Below are positions 8,600 to 15,811 of a stretch of DNA of 23,540 nt, piece after piece. The position numbers and the translations under genes were made by a program. Source of the stretch: JBAWYM01 sp037143575. Lineage in GTDB: Bacteria; Patescibacteriota; Gracilibacteria; Peribacterales; Peribacteraceae. Position 1 is the stretch's first letter. Every line of letters begins with the position of its first letter. Location of the stretch: assembly GCA_037143575.1 (NCBI GenBank), contig JBAWYM010000028.1:1-23540 (forward strand). The letters are read 5' to 3'. The notes beneath the pieces are model-generated. The model had not been told where the DNA came from. It saw only the letters and a list, made by a program, of their open reading frames with translations, and made no database searches.

Positions 8600-9388
8600 A
8601 TGCTCTCCAGTGCAGCACTCATTGATTTGAAAGGCAGAACCGCCATCGTCACCGGGGGTGCGATGGGAATCGGGCTTGGGATTGTCTATCGTCTGACGGA
8701 AGCCGGCGCCAATGTCGTCATCGCCGATATCAATGCGGAGGTCGGCAATGCGGCGGTGAAGGAATTGAACGAGCAAGGCTTCAAGACTGCTTTCGTGAAG
8801 ACGGATGTCTCTAGCGAAAAGGATGTGCAGGCGGCTGTCGCCTTCGCGCTGAAGACGTACGGCGGCGTGGAAATTCTCATCAATAACGCCGGCATCTATC
8901 CGATCGTTCCCGTGATGCAGATGAGCACAGAGACCTTCGAAAAAATTCTCGCGGTGAATCTGAAGAGCGTCTTCCTCTTCACCAAGGCCGTTGCCGAGGT
9001 GATGATTGCGCAGGGTCGCGGCGGCAAAATCATCAATGTGACATCCGTCGATGCGCTCCATCCGTCATCCGTCGGACTCGCAGTCTACGATGCCTCCAAG
9101 CACGGGCTCTGGGGATTTACCAAGAACACGGCTCTGGAGCTCGCTCCCCACAATATCCAAGTGAACGCACTCGCCCCGGGCGGGATTGCCACTCCCGGGA
9201 CCGGAGCCGGTGCTCCGCCCAGTCCCGCGATGGAAGCCATTCTGAAGAAATTCCTCGAGAAGATCCCGATGAAACGCATGGGGGAACCCGACGACATCGG
9301 GAAGGCAGCGCTCTTCCTCGCATCCGATCTCGCCAGCTACATGACCGGGACGCAAGTGGTGGTAGATGGGGGAGTGCTACTGTCGTAG
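8600..9388 (+). CDS. Short-chain dehydrogenase/reductase (SDR)
   Basis: A 262-residue classical SDR oxidoreductase. The Rossmann cofactor motif TGGAMGIG is at 18-25, an acidic residue at the end of beta-2 (IADIN, Asp43) favours NAD over NADP, and NNAG is at 95-98. The catalytic Ser149, Tyr163 and Lys167 (YDASK) are all present, and the C-terminal PEDD-type segment GEPDDIGKAALFLASDLASYMTGTQVVVDGG is intact. It most resembles the FabG/glucose-dehydrogenase-like group, but the substrate cannot be told; it should act in the cytoplasm. It is a single gene after the tRNA, with no Shine-Dalgarno sequence and a possible -10 (TAGAAT) near 8552-8557, far enough upstream to leave a leader of about 35 nt. 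It faces serC convergently. Confidence 0.92.
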   Translation: MLSSAALIDLKGRTAIVTGGAMGIGLGIVYRLTEAGANVVIADINAEVGNAAVKELNEQGFKTAFVKTDVSSEKDVQAAVAFALKTYGGVEILINNAGIYPIVPVMQMSTETFEKILAVNLKSVFLFTKAVAEVMIAQGRGGKIINVTSVDALHPSSVGLAVYDASKHGLWGFTKNTALELAPHNIQVNALAPGGIATPGTGAGAPPSPAMEAILKKFLEKIPMKRMGEPDDIGKAALFLASDLASYMTGTQVVVDGGVLLS

Positions 9389-9493
9389 TCGGATCTATAC
9401 GGCTAAATAATCCTGAATCCTTGTTTTAGCTTTTCTCATACGGCTTCTTCGCTTTATAAACAGCATTTTTCGGAGCTTTGTTCCTTTACACGA

Positions 9494-9515
9494 TACCGGC
9501 GAAGCTACGCCGTTA
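9494..9515. terminator. Hairpin between the convergent SDR and serC genes
   Basis: TACCGGCG (9494-9501) and CGCCGTTA (9508-9515) form an 8-bp stem with one mismatch around a 6-nt loop, followed by TTTG on the plus strand. It lies in an AT-rich 180-bp gap between two gene ends and may end transcription, but the U run is short. I see no gene in 9389-9568. Confidence 0.4.
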
Positions 9516-9568
9516 TTTGAGGATAGCTTCCATGAACTATTGATAATGTTTTCATTGCGAAGCCCTAA

Positions 9569-10645
9569 TCAGAGGATCTCGAGTAATCTCTGCAGCTCCT
9601 TTTCTCCGATAGCCGGGAAGAGCGCGATGCGCGCTGTTGTAGCTTTGATCTTGCCGTAGCCCTTCCCGAGCAACATATTCTGTTCCTTCGCCCGGGAGTG
9701 CAGCTGTTCGATGGCCGCTTCCTCTCCCTGAATGCAGGCGATGGAAATCGATCGGATGTCGGGTTTTTCCACGAAGCATTTCCACTGTGAACGTCCACTG
9801 ACCGCCGCGTAGACCAGATCGGCTTTTGCCTGAGTTTCTTGTTCTTTCGCTGCGCATCCTCCCTCTGCATTCCAGCGTTTCAGTTCCTCAGAGAGCGCAT
9901 AGATCGCGAACACATTGGGAGTGCAGATCGTCTGGTATTTCTCGCGCATGATCTTCTCCATCGCAGCGAAGGTGAAAATCCCTGCACGATTTTCGCCGTC
10001 CCTCTCCAATTCCGCCGATCGGGTGATGGCGCGTGGTGAGACGATGAGGACCCCGAGGCCTGCCGGCAGTCCGAAGCCCTTCTGCACGGAGAAAAGCCAG
10101 ATATCGGCAGCAGCGATGGGGAAGACTTTCATTCCCGCGATGGAGGTGATGTCGACGGCGAGGAGGTGGTCCGGTCGTTGTTTGCGGATCCGGAGAATGT
10201 CTTCGTTGCTGCAGAGGACACCGGTGCTCGTTTCGTTTGCTGTGATGGTGATCAGTTCTGCGCCGGGGGCGATCAATGAGGCATCGTATTTTGGGAGCAT
10301 TCCCCATGGAGCGGAGATCACTTGTGCAGTTTTGCCATTGGCCGTTGCCGTTTCTGCGTAGAGTTCCGAGAATCGTCCATTGGCGAAGTGCGCACTGCGA
10401 TGGCGCACGAGATTGCGGATGGTGAGCTCGATGGCCTCCGTCGCCGATGTCGTGAAGAACACTGCATAGTCTTCGGGAATCGCGAAGAATGTGCGCAGTC
10501 CGTCGACAGCTTCTTTACTGATGGCGGTAAACTGTGCGCTGCGGTGACTGATCTCGGGGATGCCGAGTTCAAGAGCTTTCTGCAGATCCTGGATGGTTTC
10601 GTCCGAGAGGCGGGAGGGGCCGACGCCGAAGGTGAGGGGACGCAT
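9569..10645 (-). CDS. serC: Phosphoserine aminotransferase (SerC-like, class V)
   Basis: A 358-residue PLP enzyme that would convert 3-phosphohydroxypyruvate plus glutamate to phosphoserine. The start FGVGPSRLSDETI and the EISHRSAQF block (31-39) match SerC, where SHR contacts the substrate. PEDYAVFFTTSATEAIE (57-73) covers the glycine-poor form of the cofactor phosphate loop. Asp165 (AVDITSIAG) would pair with the pyridine nitrogen, and Lys189 in FSVQKGFGLPAGLG is the Schiff-base lysine. It is the third gene of a minus-strand set with serB and serA, 121 bp behind serA; a palindromic repeat fills that gap. Class V aminotransferases of the alanine-glyoxylate type look similar, but the neighbours settle the role well. 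Confidence 0.88.
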   Translation of the reverse strand: MRPLTFGVGPSRLSDETIQDLQKALELGIPEISHRSAQFTAISKEAVDGLRTFFAIPEDYAVFFTTSATEAIELTIRNLVRHRSAHFANGRFSELYAETATANGKTAQVISAPWGMLPKYDASLIAPGAELITITANETSTGVLCSNEDILRIRKQRPDHLLAVDITSIAGMKVFPIAAADIWLFSVQKGFGLPAGLGVLIVSPRAITRSAELERDGENRAGIFTFAAMEKIMREKYQTICTPNVFAIYALSEELKRWNAEGGCAAKEQETQAKADLVYAAVSGRSQWKCFVEKPDIRSISIACIQGEEAAIEQLHSRAKEQNMLLGKGYGKIKATTARIALFPAIGEKELQRLLEIL

Positions 10646-10707
10646 ACGGAGGTTGGGGAGGTTTGGAAGAGGTTATAAAGGCCTGAAAGGTTTTTCTTAC
10701 CTATAGC

Positions 10708-10749
10708 GCACCCCGGAGCTTGTAGTGAGTCGGAACGAACTGCGGGTGC
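10708..10749. repeat. REP-like hairpin between serA and serC
   Basis: GCACCC (10708-10713) and GGGTGC (10744-10749) are perfect arms enclosing TGAGTCGGAACGAA (10726-10739), a two-base variant of the core at 6733-6746. Read on the minus strand it closely matches 18556-18590 (GCACCC, CAGTTCGT, CTCCGGGG blocks). It stands inside the serine operon and could lower or stabilise the downstream message. Confidence 0.7.
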
Positions 10750-10766
10750 ATTCGAAGTCTTGGTTA

Positions 10767-12005
10767 TCAATACAATATCCGGGTACGGATCGTCTCGGGA
10801 ATGGCTTTCAATTTTCCGATGAGGTCTGTCCCGCGCTGCTGGTCGATATCGGTGACCACGTAGCCGATATCCGGATCCGTCTGCAGATACTGTGCGGCGA
10901 TATTCACGTCCGCTTCGGCGAAGACACGATTGATGGCTGCGAGGACGCCCGGCTGGTTCTTGTGCATGTGGAGGATGCGGTGTCTGCCGATGTGCGGCGG
11001 CAGGACGACGGGCAGGAAGTTCACCGCTCCGGCGGTCGCCCCGCTGTCCACGAAGGCGATGAGCTTCTCCGCGGCCTCGACGCCGATTCTCTCCTGCGCT
11101 TCCGCCGTACTTCCCGCGATGTGCGGTGTGAGCAGGACGTTGTTCAGAGCGAGGAGTGGTGAGGAGAACGACTGACCGTTTCCTGTGGGTTCTTCGGGGT
11201 AGACATCTAGGGATACTCCGCGGAGTTTTCCGCTTTGCACTGCGGCAGCGAGTATCTCGATATCCACGACCATCCCGCGGGAAGCGTTGATCAGACAGGA
11301 GCCGTCCTTCATCAGCTTCAGAGTTTCTCCGTTGATCAGGTGCTTCGTCGTTGTGCCTCCGGGTACGTGGAGCGTGACGACGTCGGATTGTCCTAGGAGA
11401 TCTGCGAGAGTTGGTACTGGATGTGCATTGCCGATGGAGAGCTTGGTCTCGATATCATGATAGATCACATGCATTCCCATGGATTCGGCGAGAATGCCCA
11501 CCTGGGTCCCGATGTGGCCATAGCCGACGATGCCCAGCGTTTTTCCGCGCACTTCGAACGACCCTTTGGCCGACTTCTTCCACTCGCCCCGATGCGTGGC
11601 TGCATTCATCGCAGGGATATTCCGGAGGAGCATTACCGCTTCGGCGATCACGAGCTCGGCCACACTCCGCGTATTGGCGAAGGGCGCATTGAAGACGGGG
11701 ATCCCCTGCATTTTGGCAGCCTGCAGATCCACCTGATTCACCCCGATGCAGAAGCACCCGACGGTGAGGAGCTTCTTTCCTTTGCTGAGCACTGCTTCCG
11801 TCACATGGGTCGCAGACCGGATGCCGAGGATGTGGACATCGGGGATCACTGCCAGGAGCTCCTCTTCCGTGAGTTCTTTGGAGAGGAGTTCCGTGGATGT
11901 GTACCCGGAAGCTTTGAACGTCTGCAGTGCAGACGGGTGGATGCCACCGAGGAGCAGAACCTTGATATGTTCCTTCGCAAATGACAGGGACAGAGCGGTG
12001 GTCAT
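10767..12005 (-). CDS. serA: D-3-phosphoglycerate dehydrogenase with ACT domain
   Basis: A 412-residue enzyme catalysing the first step of serine synthesis, 3-phosphoglycerate to 3-phosphohydroxypyruvate with NAD. The E. coli-type layout is clear: substrate domain, NAD domain with GYGHIG (161-166) and the D at YHD, catalytic Arg243 (INASRG), Glu271 (DVYPEEP) and His295 (LLTPHIAGST). An ACT domain follows (about 340-412) with RHRILHMHKNQPGVLAAINR and VNIAAQYLQT, ending AIPETIRTRILY, nearly the same end as in E. coli SerA. The ACT domain normally binds serine for feedback inhibition, so this control is probably kept. The ATG overlaps the serB stop by 4 bp (12002-12005). Confidence 0.96.
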   Translation of the reverse strand: MTTALSLSFAKEHIKVLLLGGIHPSALQTFKASGYTSTELLSKELTEEELLAVIPDVHILGIRSATHVTEAVLSKGKKLLTVGCFCIGVNQVDLQAAKMQGIPVFNAPFANTRSVAELVIAEAVMLLRNIPAMNAATHRGEWKKSAKGSFEVRGKTLGIVGYGHIGTQVGILAESMGMHVIYHDIETKLSIGNAHPVPTLADLLGQSDVVTLHVPGGTTTKHLINGETLKLMKDGSCLINASRGMVVDIEILAAAVQSGKLRGVSLDVYPEEPTGNGQSFSSPLLALNNVLLTPHIAGSTAEAQERIGVEAAEKLIAFVDSGATAGAVNFLPVVLPPHIGRHRILHMHKNQPGVLAAINRVFAEADVNIAAQYLQTDPDIGYVVTDIDQQRGTDLIGKLKAIPETIRTRILY

Positions 12006-12712
12006 GGGGAAAGGAGGGAAAGAATAAGAGTGTGGAGTTCGGTGATTGCCGTGCAGTAATGCGGCGCTTCTTTTTGCACACTTTCTCGGACGCGGTGGAT
12101 CCCGATGCCGACGAAGTCGTCCGCTACTCCTTCGCGGTAGGGCAGGAGATCGGACATTCCGTCGCCGATCATGATGACTTTCCCCGGAATGCGATTGGAT
12201 TTCCTCAGCATGGTGATGCAGTCGATTTTCCCTCTACTACTTACGAGCATTCCCGGTGCGATGGCCGTGAGGAGCCCTGCAGAATCGAATATGGCCATAT
12301 TGGCGAAGACGCAATCATCGGGAATGCCGAGCATTTTCGTTACCGGAAGGACGCAGACGTCGATTGCGCCGCTGATCACGAAGATCGGGCAGCCGTTGCG
12401 TTGGAGGGATTGCATGATGGCCCCGATTCCTGATGTGATGCTGTGCGTGAGTACGATCTGCAGTTTCTCCAGATGTTTCCGCTGAATACGCGTTGCAGCG
12501 AGGCGCAGCGACAAAGACTCAGAAAGATCGATTCTCCCTTCCATTCCGGCATCGGTGATTGCCGTGATGTTCTTCAGGATCTTCGCCGATGCTTCCGGAG
12601 GCAATTCTTCCAGACTGATGCGGATGAGTTCATCCAGGGATTCGACCCCGACGAGTGTGGAGTCGAAATCGAAGACGAAGGTTGGGCGCGATGGTGGCGG
12701 GGGAGTGACCAT
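12002..12712 (-). CDS. serB: Phosphoserine phosphatase (HAD family)
   Basis: A 236-residue HAD phosphatase that removes phosphate from phosphoserine to give serine. Motif I is DFDST (Asp15 nucleophile, Asp17 acid/base) followed by VGVESLDEL, whose Glu is the substrate-binding residue of SerB. Motif II is ISG (113-115), the motif III Lys is Lys162, and motif IV is GDGMSD (183-188). There is no N-terminal ACT domain. A longer frame begins at 12880, but its first 56 residues are low-complexity Leu/Arg and resemble nothing in SerB, so the ATG at 12712 (MVTPPPPSRP) is used. It is the first gene of serB-serA-serC and is coupled to serA by ATGA. Confidence 0.93.
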   Translation of the reverse strand: MVTPPPPSRPTFVFDFDSTLVGVESLDELIRISLEELPPEASAKILKNITAITDAGMEGRIDLSESLSLRLAATRIQRKHLEKLQIVLTHSITSGIGAIMQSLQRNGCPIFVISGAIDVCVLPVTKMLGIPDDCVFANMAIFDSAGLLTAIAPGMLVSSRGKIDCITMLRKSNRIPGKVIMIGDGMSDLLPYREGVADDFVGIGIHRVRESVQKEAPHYCTAITELHTLILSLLSP

Positions 12713-13047
12713 ACGGAAATGAACCCTTCGGGTGGGAAGGGGGAGGAGAGAGCACCACAGGCTTCGCTCGACTAACCCTTCCGCAGAGCGGAGGAGGAGG
12801 CAGAGGAGGTGGAGGCGAAGCGGATCAACACCGCAGGAAGCGTAGACCTGGGGATCGCGGGAGGCAAGGGCTATGAGCATTCCTGGAATTCCCCTTTACA
12901 CCTTTGTCAGGCGAAGAATGTACGGAGCACATCCTCCGTCTCAAGATCCATGCAGGCGAAAGCTTGTCTTCGTACACATTTACGTTCGGATCGAAAACAA
13001 CAGAAATTCGCCATGAACATCAGTTGAGCTTCAGAGGAGACAATCCT
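12713..13047. other. 335-bp gap with no convincing gene
   Basis: This stretch lies upstream of serB and downstream of the 569-residue gene, and should hold the serine operon promoter, but no good -35/-10 pair is evident. On the minus strand a short frame around 12880-12800 reads ALASRDPQVYASCGVDPLRL, faintly like the VYAxxGxHP segment of TatD nucleases; it has no continuation. A plus-strand frame (12904-13176) runs into the antisense of the next gene and is not recognisable. A small AGAGGA/TCCTCT hairpin (13033-13049) overlaps the stop of the 569-residue gene. Confidence 0.5.
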
Positions 13048-14757
13048 CTACTTCTTCGTTTTTTCCTGAATCTCTATGAGCCTCTTTCTTTCGGCAAGGA
13101 TCTGCGCTTTTATACCCACGAGTACGTCTTTCGCCTGTTTGGAGACGAACGTATTCCTGGCGAACTCATTGAGTGATTGGATCAGTGTACTATCGCCGCT
13201 CTTGAGATCGCAGGTGATATTTTTTATGTGATACTCCGGAGCCTCTCCAAATGCGACATCGATATCGCCAATCCTATCCTTCTCTTCCAGGTCACCAACT
13301 GATCGGTACTTCACATCCGTGGGAGCATCTTTCTTTAGTGCTAATAATTCCGAACCTGCCTGCTTACAGAGATCCCGGAGGGGATCCGGATATTCTTTTT
13401 CCAGTGAGTCATAGACGGAAAGTATTCTCTTTTTTATTGCCTCTCTATGCTTGACTAGGGATCCAACTTCTTCGTTTGTCTTGTCTAAGAACAGCTCATT
13501 GAGTGCCTTCTGTAAGGCAGCACTTGTATTGTGTGCAATAAAGGAACTTGTGTCCGATTCTTCATCATAGACACTTTTCCCCAGTTGTACACTCCTGATG
13601 CGATAGTCCGGTGAAGGGCCGAATGTGAATAAAAGAATAGGATTTCTCGTGCCTATGATTTTTTTGAGGAGGGGATCTAGCTCTCTGGAGAGATAAATCT
13701 GCGCGCCTCCCGCATTAGGACGCGCATCCAACAAATCCTGATTTTTGCATGCAAGGTAGAGAGGATCTTGGAGATGCGGCTTCTTAAGTGCAACCCGAAT
13801 CGTATCCTTTATTATTTGGAGAGTGCCTATCACTTGCTTGTCGTCGAATAATTTCAGGGAATTTTCAATCTCCGGTGATATGGTTAAGGGAGCATTATCT
13901 TTCCTCGCATGGAGGGTGAGATATTGAATGGTGATGGGGAGCTTGGTGGTATCGAAACTGATGTGGAGTCGTGGCATAGAATCGCCGATAGCTTTTTGAA
14001 CGAATGGAGAAATATTCCCATCTATCATGATGGTATCCGATGCCCCTTTTCCATCGTGGTCCATGTACAAGCCTTCATGAGCACAAATCACGCGAGGCAG
14101 GAGCTGGCTTCGCATCGTGGAGGCAGAGGTCGTGATGAGAATTGCAGTATCTGCTATGGCATCCGGATGGACGCTTGCATACTGTAAGGAGCTCCGTACT
14201 GGCTGGCGGTAATGGAGAAGCATATCCCGCATTTCTTGCTCGGTTGCAGAGGTCTTCAGTTGTTTCATGAGTTCCCGCAATGTGTCCTCCGTAGCGGTGT
14301 AATCCGATACTGCATCCCTCAGCTTCTTCACTTCTTTCTTGTCCGACTGTTCCTCGATCATATCCACCATAACGTTCAATGCCCGCGCAGAAAGAGATTC
14401 CGCTTTGTTCTCCGAGGCGAGTGACGGTCCTTTGGCGAATCGTTCGATTTTCTGAACGTATTTCTCCATGGTTGCTTTCATTTCCGGAGTATTCACCGTC
14501 TTTGCATCGAACCATGTTCCATTCCTCGCTTGCGTGGCACGATCGCTGATGCGGTTGATTTCTGCTCGCCAGCGTTCTTTCTGCTGGTCGGATGCATCGC
14601 TCCTGTTGATGACATCCGCAGTTTTTCTCAGAGCTTTATCCAGTCTGTCCAATTTTTCAATCATCTCCTGGTCCGGGCGGGCGGGTCCTTCTTTCTTTTC
14701 CCGCATTTCGCTTCCTGCTGCCGGAATGGATGCCGTCCGTGTTTCGTTGTTTGTCAT
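13048..14757 (-). CDS. Large hypothetical protein, helical N-terminus (unknown two-gene operon)
   Basis: A 569-residue soluble protein with no signal peptide or membrane segment and no family I recognise. The first 190 residues or so are highly charged and helical (EKLDRLDKALRKTADVINR, EKYVQKIERFAKG, EVKKLRDAVSDYTATEDTLRELMKQLKT), likely coiled coil. The middle third looks mixed alpha/beta with strands such as PRLHISFDTTKLPITIQYLTL and NPILLFTFGPSPDYRIRSVQLG. The end is helical again and basic (ILAERKRLIEIQEKTKK). It overlaps the upstream 93-residue gene by 4 bp, so the two are made together. The coding is visibly AT-richer than in the ser genes next door, which may point to transfer. Function cannot be inferred. 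Confidence 0.8.
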   Translation of the reverse strand: MTNNETRTASIPAAGSEMREKKEGPARPDQEMIEKLDRLDKALRKTADVINRSDASDQQKERWRAEINRISDRATQARNGTWFDAKTVNTPEMKATMEKYVQKIERFAKGPSLASENKAESLSARALNVMVDMIEEQSDKKEVKKLRDAVSDYTATEDTLRELMKQLKTSATEQEMRDMLLHYRQPVRSSLQYASVHPDAIADTAILITTSASTMRSQLLPRVICAHEGLYMDHDGKGASDTIMIDGNISPFVQKAIGDSMPRLHISFDTTKLPITIQYLTLHARKDNAPLTISPEIENSLKLFDDKQVIGTLQIIKDTIRVALKKPHLQDPLYLACKNQDLLDARPNAGGAQIYLSRELDPLLKKIIGTRNPILLFTFGPSPDYRIRSVQLGKSVYDEESDTSSFIAHNTSAALQKALNELFLDKTNEEVGSLVKHREAIKKRILSVYDSLEKEYPDPLRDLCKQAGSELLALKKDAPTDVKYRSVGDLEEKDRIGDIDVAFGEAPEYHIKNITCDLKSGDSTLIQSLNEFARNTFVSKQAKDVLVGIKAQILAERKRLIEIQEKTKK

Positions 14758-15035
14758 GAATTCTGGAAAGAAGGCAGAACTTCTGAAGTCCGATCCTCAC
14801 ACTCCTTCCGCGTGCGGTCCTCTTTCTTTACCTCTCGCAGGAGTCGTTCAATAGCGATAAGCTCCTCATCTATTTCGGCTTTCGCGGATGTTCCGATACT
14901 TTGTAATTCTCTAGCTACTGCATCACGTTCCTCCGATGTCATTTCCATGGAGAGTGCGATGAGCGAATCCGTGAGATCCGACGGAAGGACAGGGGCGATG
15001 CCGAGAACAATCGTTATGAAAGACTGCTGATTCAT
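14754..15035 (-). CDS. Small helical hypothetical protein, first gene of the unknown operon
   Basis: A 93-residue acidic protein. Residues 1-30 are hydrophobic in part (SFITIVLGIAPVLPSDLTDSLIALS) but too polar for a sure membrane helix. The rest is a charged helix (EERDAVARELQSIGTSAKAEIDEELIAIERLLREVKKEDRTRKECEDR), likely coiled coil and able to pair with the helical N-terminus of the partner protein (inference). It ends in an ATGA overlap with the 569-residue gene. The start at 15035 follows a perfect TATAAT by 21 nt with no Shine-Dalgarno sequence. Two exact TATTCGTAT repeats flank the -10 box, suggesting regulated expression. I do not recognise a family. Confidence 0.75.
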   Translation of the reverse strand: MNQQSFITIVLGIAPVLPSDLTDSLIALSMEMTSEERDAVARELQSIGTSAKAEIDEELIAIERLLREVKKEDRTRKECEDRTSEVLPSFQNS

Positions 15036-15046
15036 AGGGATGTGAA

Positions 15047-15085
15047 TATTCGTATGATTATATCACAAAATATAGTTATTCGTAT
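15047..15085 (-). promoter_or_regulatory. Promoter with paired 9-bp direct repeats for the unknown operon
   Basis: On the minus strand TATAAT lies at 15062-15057. TATTCGTAT (plus-strand reading) occurs exactly at 15047-15055 and again at 15077-15085. Their starts are 30 bp apart, about three helical turns, so both face the same side of the DNA. One copy covers the expected start of transcription and the other the -35 position, which has no consensus hexamer. This fits operator sites of an unknown regulator. Confidence 0.55.
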
Positions 15086-15128
15086 AGTCCCCCGGTATGT
15101 CATTCAGGGAATATCCATCAATTGCTCC

Positions 15129-15162
15129 TTGCATATATAGGGTAGGGGGTATAGTATATAGG
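15129..15162 (+). promoter_or_regulatory. Promoter with G-tract operator of the CsoR-family operon
   Basis: TTGCAT (15129-15134) is followed after 17 bp by TAGTAT (15152-15157), or after 15 bp by TATAGT. Between them lies GGGTAGGGGG (15140-15149); a run of G beside AT-rich DNA is the hallmark of operators bound by CsoR/RcnR proteins. TATATAGG occurs as a direct repeat at 15134-15141 and 15155-15162, 21 bp apart. Autorepression by the first gene product is the likely control (inference). Confidence 0.55.
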
Positions 15163-15182
15163 TACCTTCCTCCTTCTTCTCT

Positions 15183-15437
15183 ATGCGAAAGGACCACTGT
15201 TCTCAGATCATCAAGCATCTCAATCGCATTCAGGGTCAGATCGATGCCCTCAAGGGATACATTGAATCGCAGCGTTCCTGTGAAGAGGTGTCACATCTCA
15301 CGAAATCCATCTTCACCTCATTCACCTCTGTCCGTGCCCATATCATCGAAGGCATGCTCTGCGAGGAATTCGTTGACGCGAAGCATCCCGAACAACTTAC
15401 ACGGCTCCAGTCCGTTCTGGCGCTCTACAAATCCTGA
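15183..15437 (+). CDS. CsoR/RcnR-family transcriptional repressor with unusual sensor residues
   Basis: An 84-residue all-helical protein of the CsoR/RcnR/FrmR/CstR family, tetrameric DNA binders that release DNA on binding metal, formaldehyde or persulfide. The family signature is plain: HLNRIQGQIDALKGYIE (12-28), SCEEV with Cys33, then a long helix. By hand alignment Cys33 is the conserved first ligand. The second position (His in copper CsoR) is Met58 and the third (Cys in CsoR/CstR) is Glu62, while an extra Cys60 lies between. His5 and Cys6 are near the N-terminus. The effector is therefore open: copper is suggested by the Met-rich protein downstream, sulfur or thiol stress by the thioredoxin. 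It is the first gene of a four-gene run; gap to the next gene is 33 bp. Confidence 0.88.
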   Translation: MRKDHCSQIIKHLNRIQGQIDALKGYIESQRSCEEVSHLTKSIFTSFTSVRAHIIEGMLCEEFVDAKHPEQLTRLQSVLALYKS

Positions 15438-15470
15438 TTCCTCATTTTCATTTCATTTCCCATTTCTCCT

Positions 15471-15791
15471 ATGCCGCAGACCGTCACTGCCACCGATTTC
15501 GAGACCGAAGTCCTCAAATCACCGTTGCCTGTCCTCGTCGACTTCTATGCGACTTGGTGCGGACCGTGCAAGATCATGCATCCTGTCATGGAAGAGCTTG
15601 CGCAGGACTACGCTGGCAAGATCAAAGTCGTGAAGATCGATGTCGACGCCGAGGGTGAGCTCGCGTCGCAGTTCAATATCATGAGCATCCCGACCTTCGT
15701 CTTCTTCAAGGATGGCAAGCCTCTGAAGAGTTTCATGGGGGCACAACCCAAAGAAAGTGTGGCCAAGCTCATCAACGCTGTTATTGTTTGA
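15471..15791 (+). CDS. trxA: Thioredoxin
   Basis: A 106-residue classical thioredoxin, a cytoplasmic thiol-disulfide reductant. The active site FYATWCGPCK (CGPC with both Cys) is at about 25-34. The buried Asp is in VLVDFY, the cis-Pro is in SIPTFVFF, and the KDGKPLKSFMGAQPKESV segment with its usual Gly is present. There is no signal peptide, so it acts inside the cell. Placement between a CsoR-type repressor and a Met-rich membrane protein suggests that it is induced with them, perhaps to repair metal- or oxidant-damaged thiols (inference). No Shine-Dalgarno sequence precedes the ATG; the gap to the next gene is 20 bp. Confidence 0.95.
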   Translation: MPQTVTATDFETEVLKSPLPVLVDFYATWCGPCKIMHPVMEELAQDYAGKIKVVKIDVDAEGELASQFNIMSIPTFVFFKDGKPLKSFMGAQPKESVAKLINAVIV

Positions 15792-15811
15792 TTCTCTTCC
15801 CTCTTCAACCT

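Noticed and set aside
12713..12880. N-terminal extension of serB
   Set aside because: SerB proteins without an ACT domain begin close to the DxD motif; the extra 56 residues are Leu/Arg-rich, and the ATG at 12712 gives the normal length.
12713..13047. T-box or other leader RNA before the serine operon
   Set aside because: No T-box consensus, specifier loop or terminator/antiterminator pair could be found by eye.
12904..13176. Plus-strand frame of 90 codons beginning with TTG
   Set aside because: It continues into the antisense of the 569-residue gene and shows no motif; the non-overlapping part is too short to judge.
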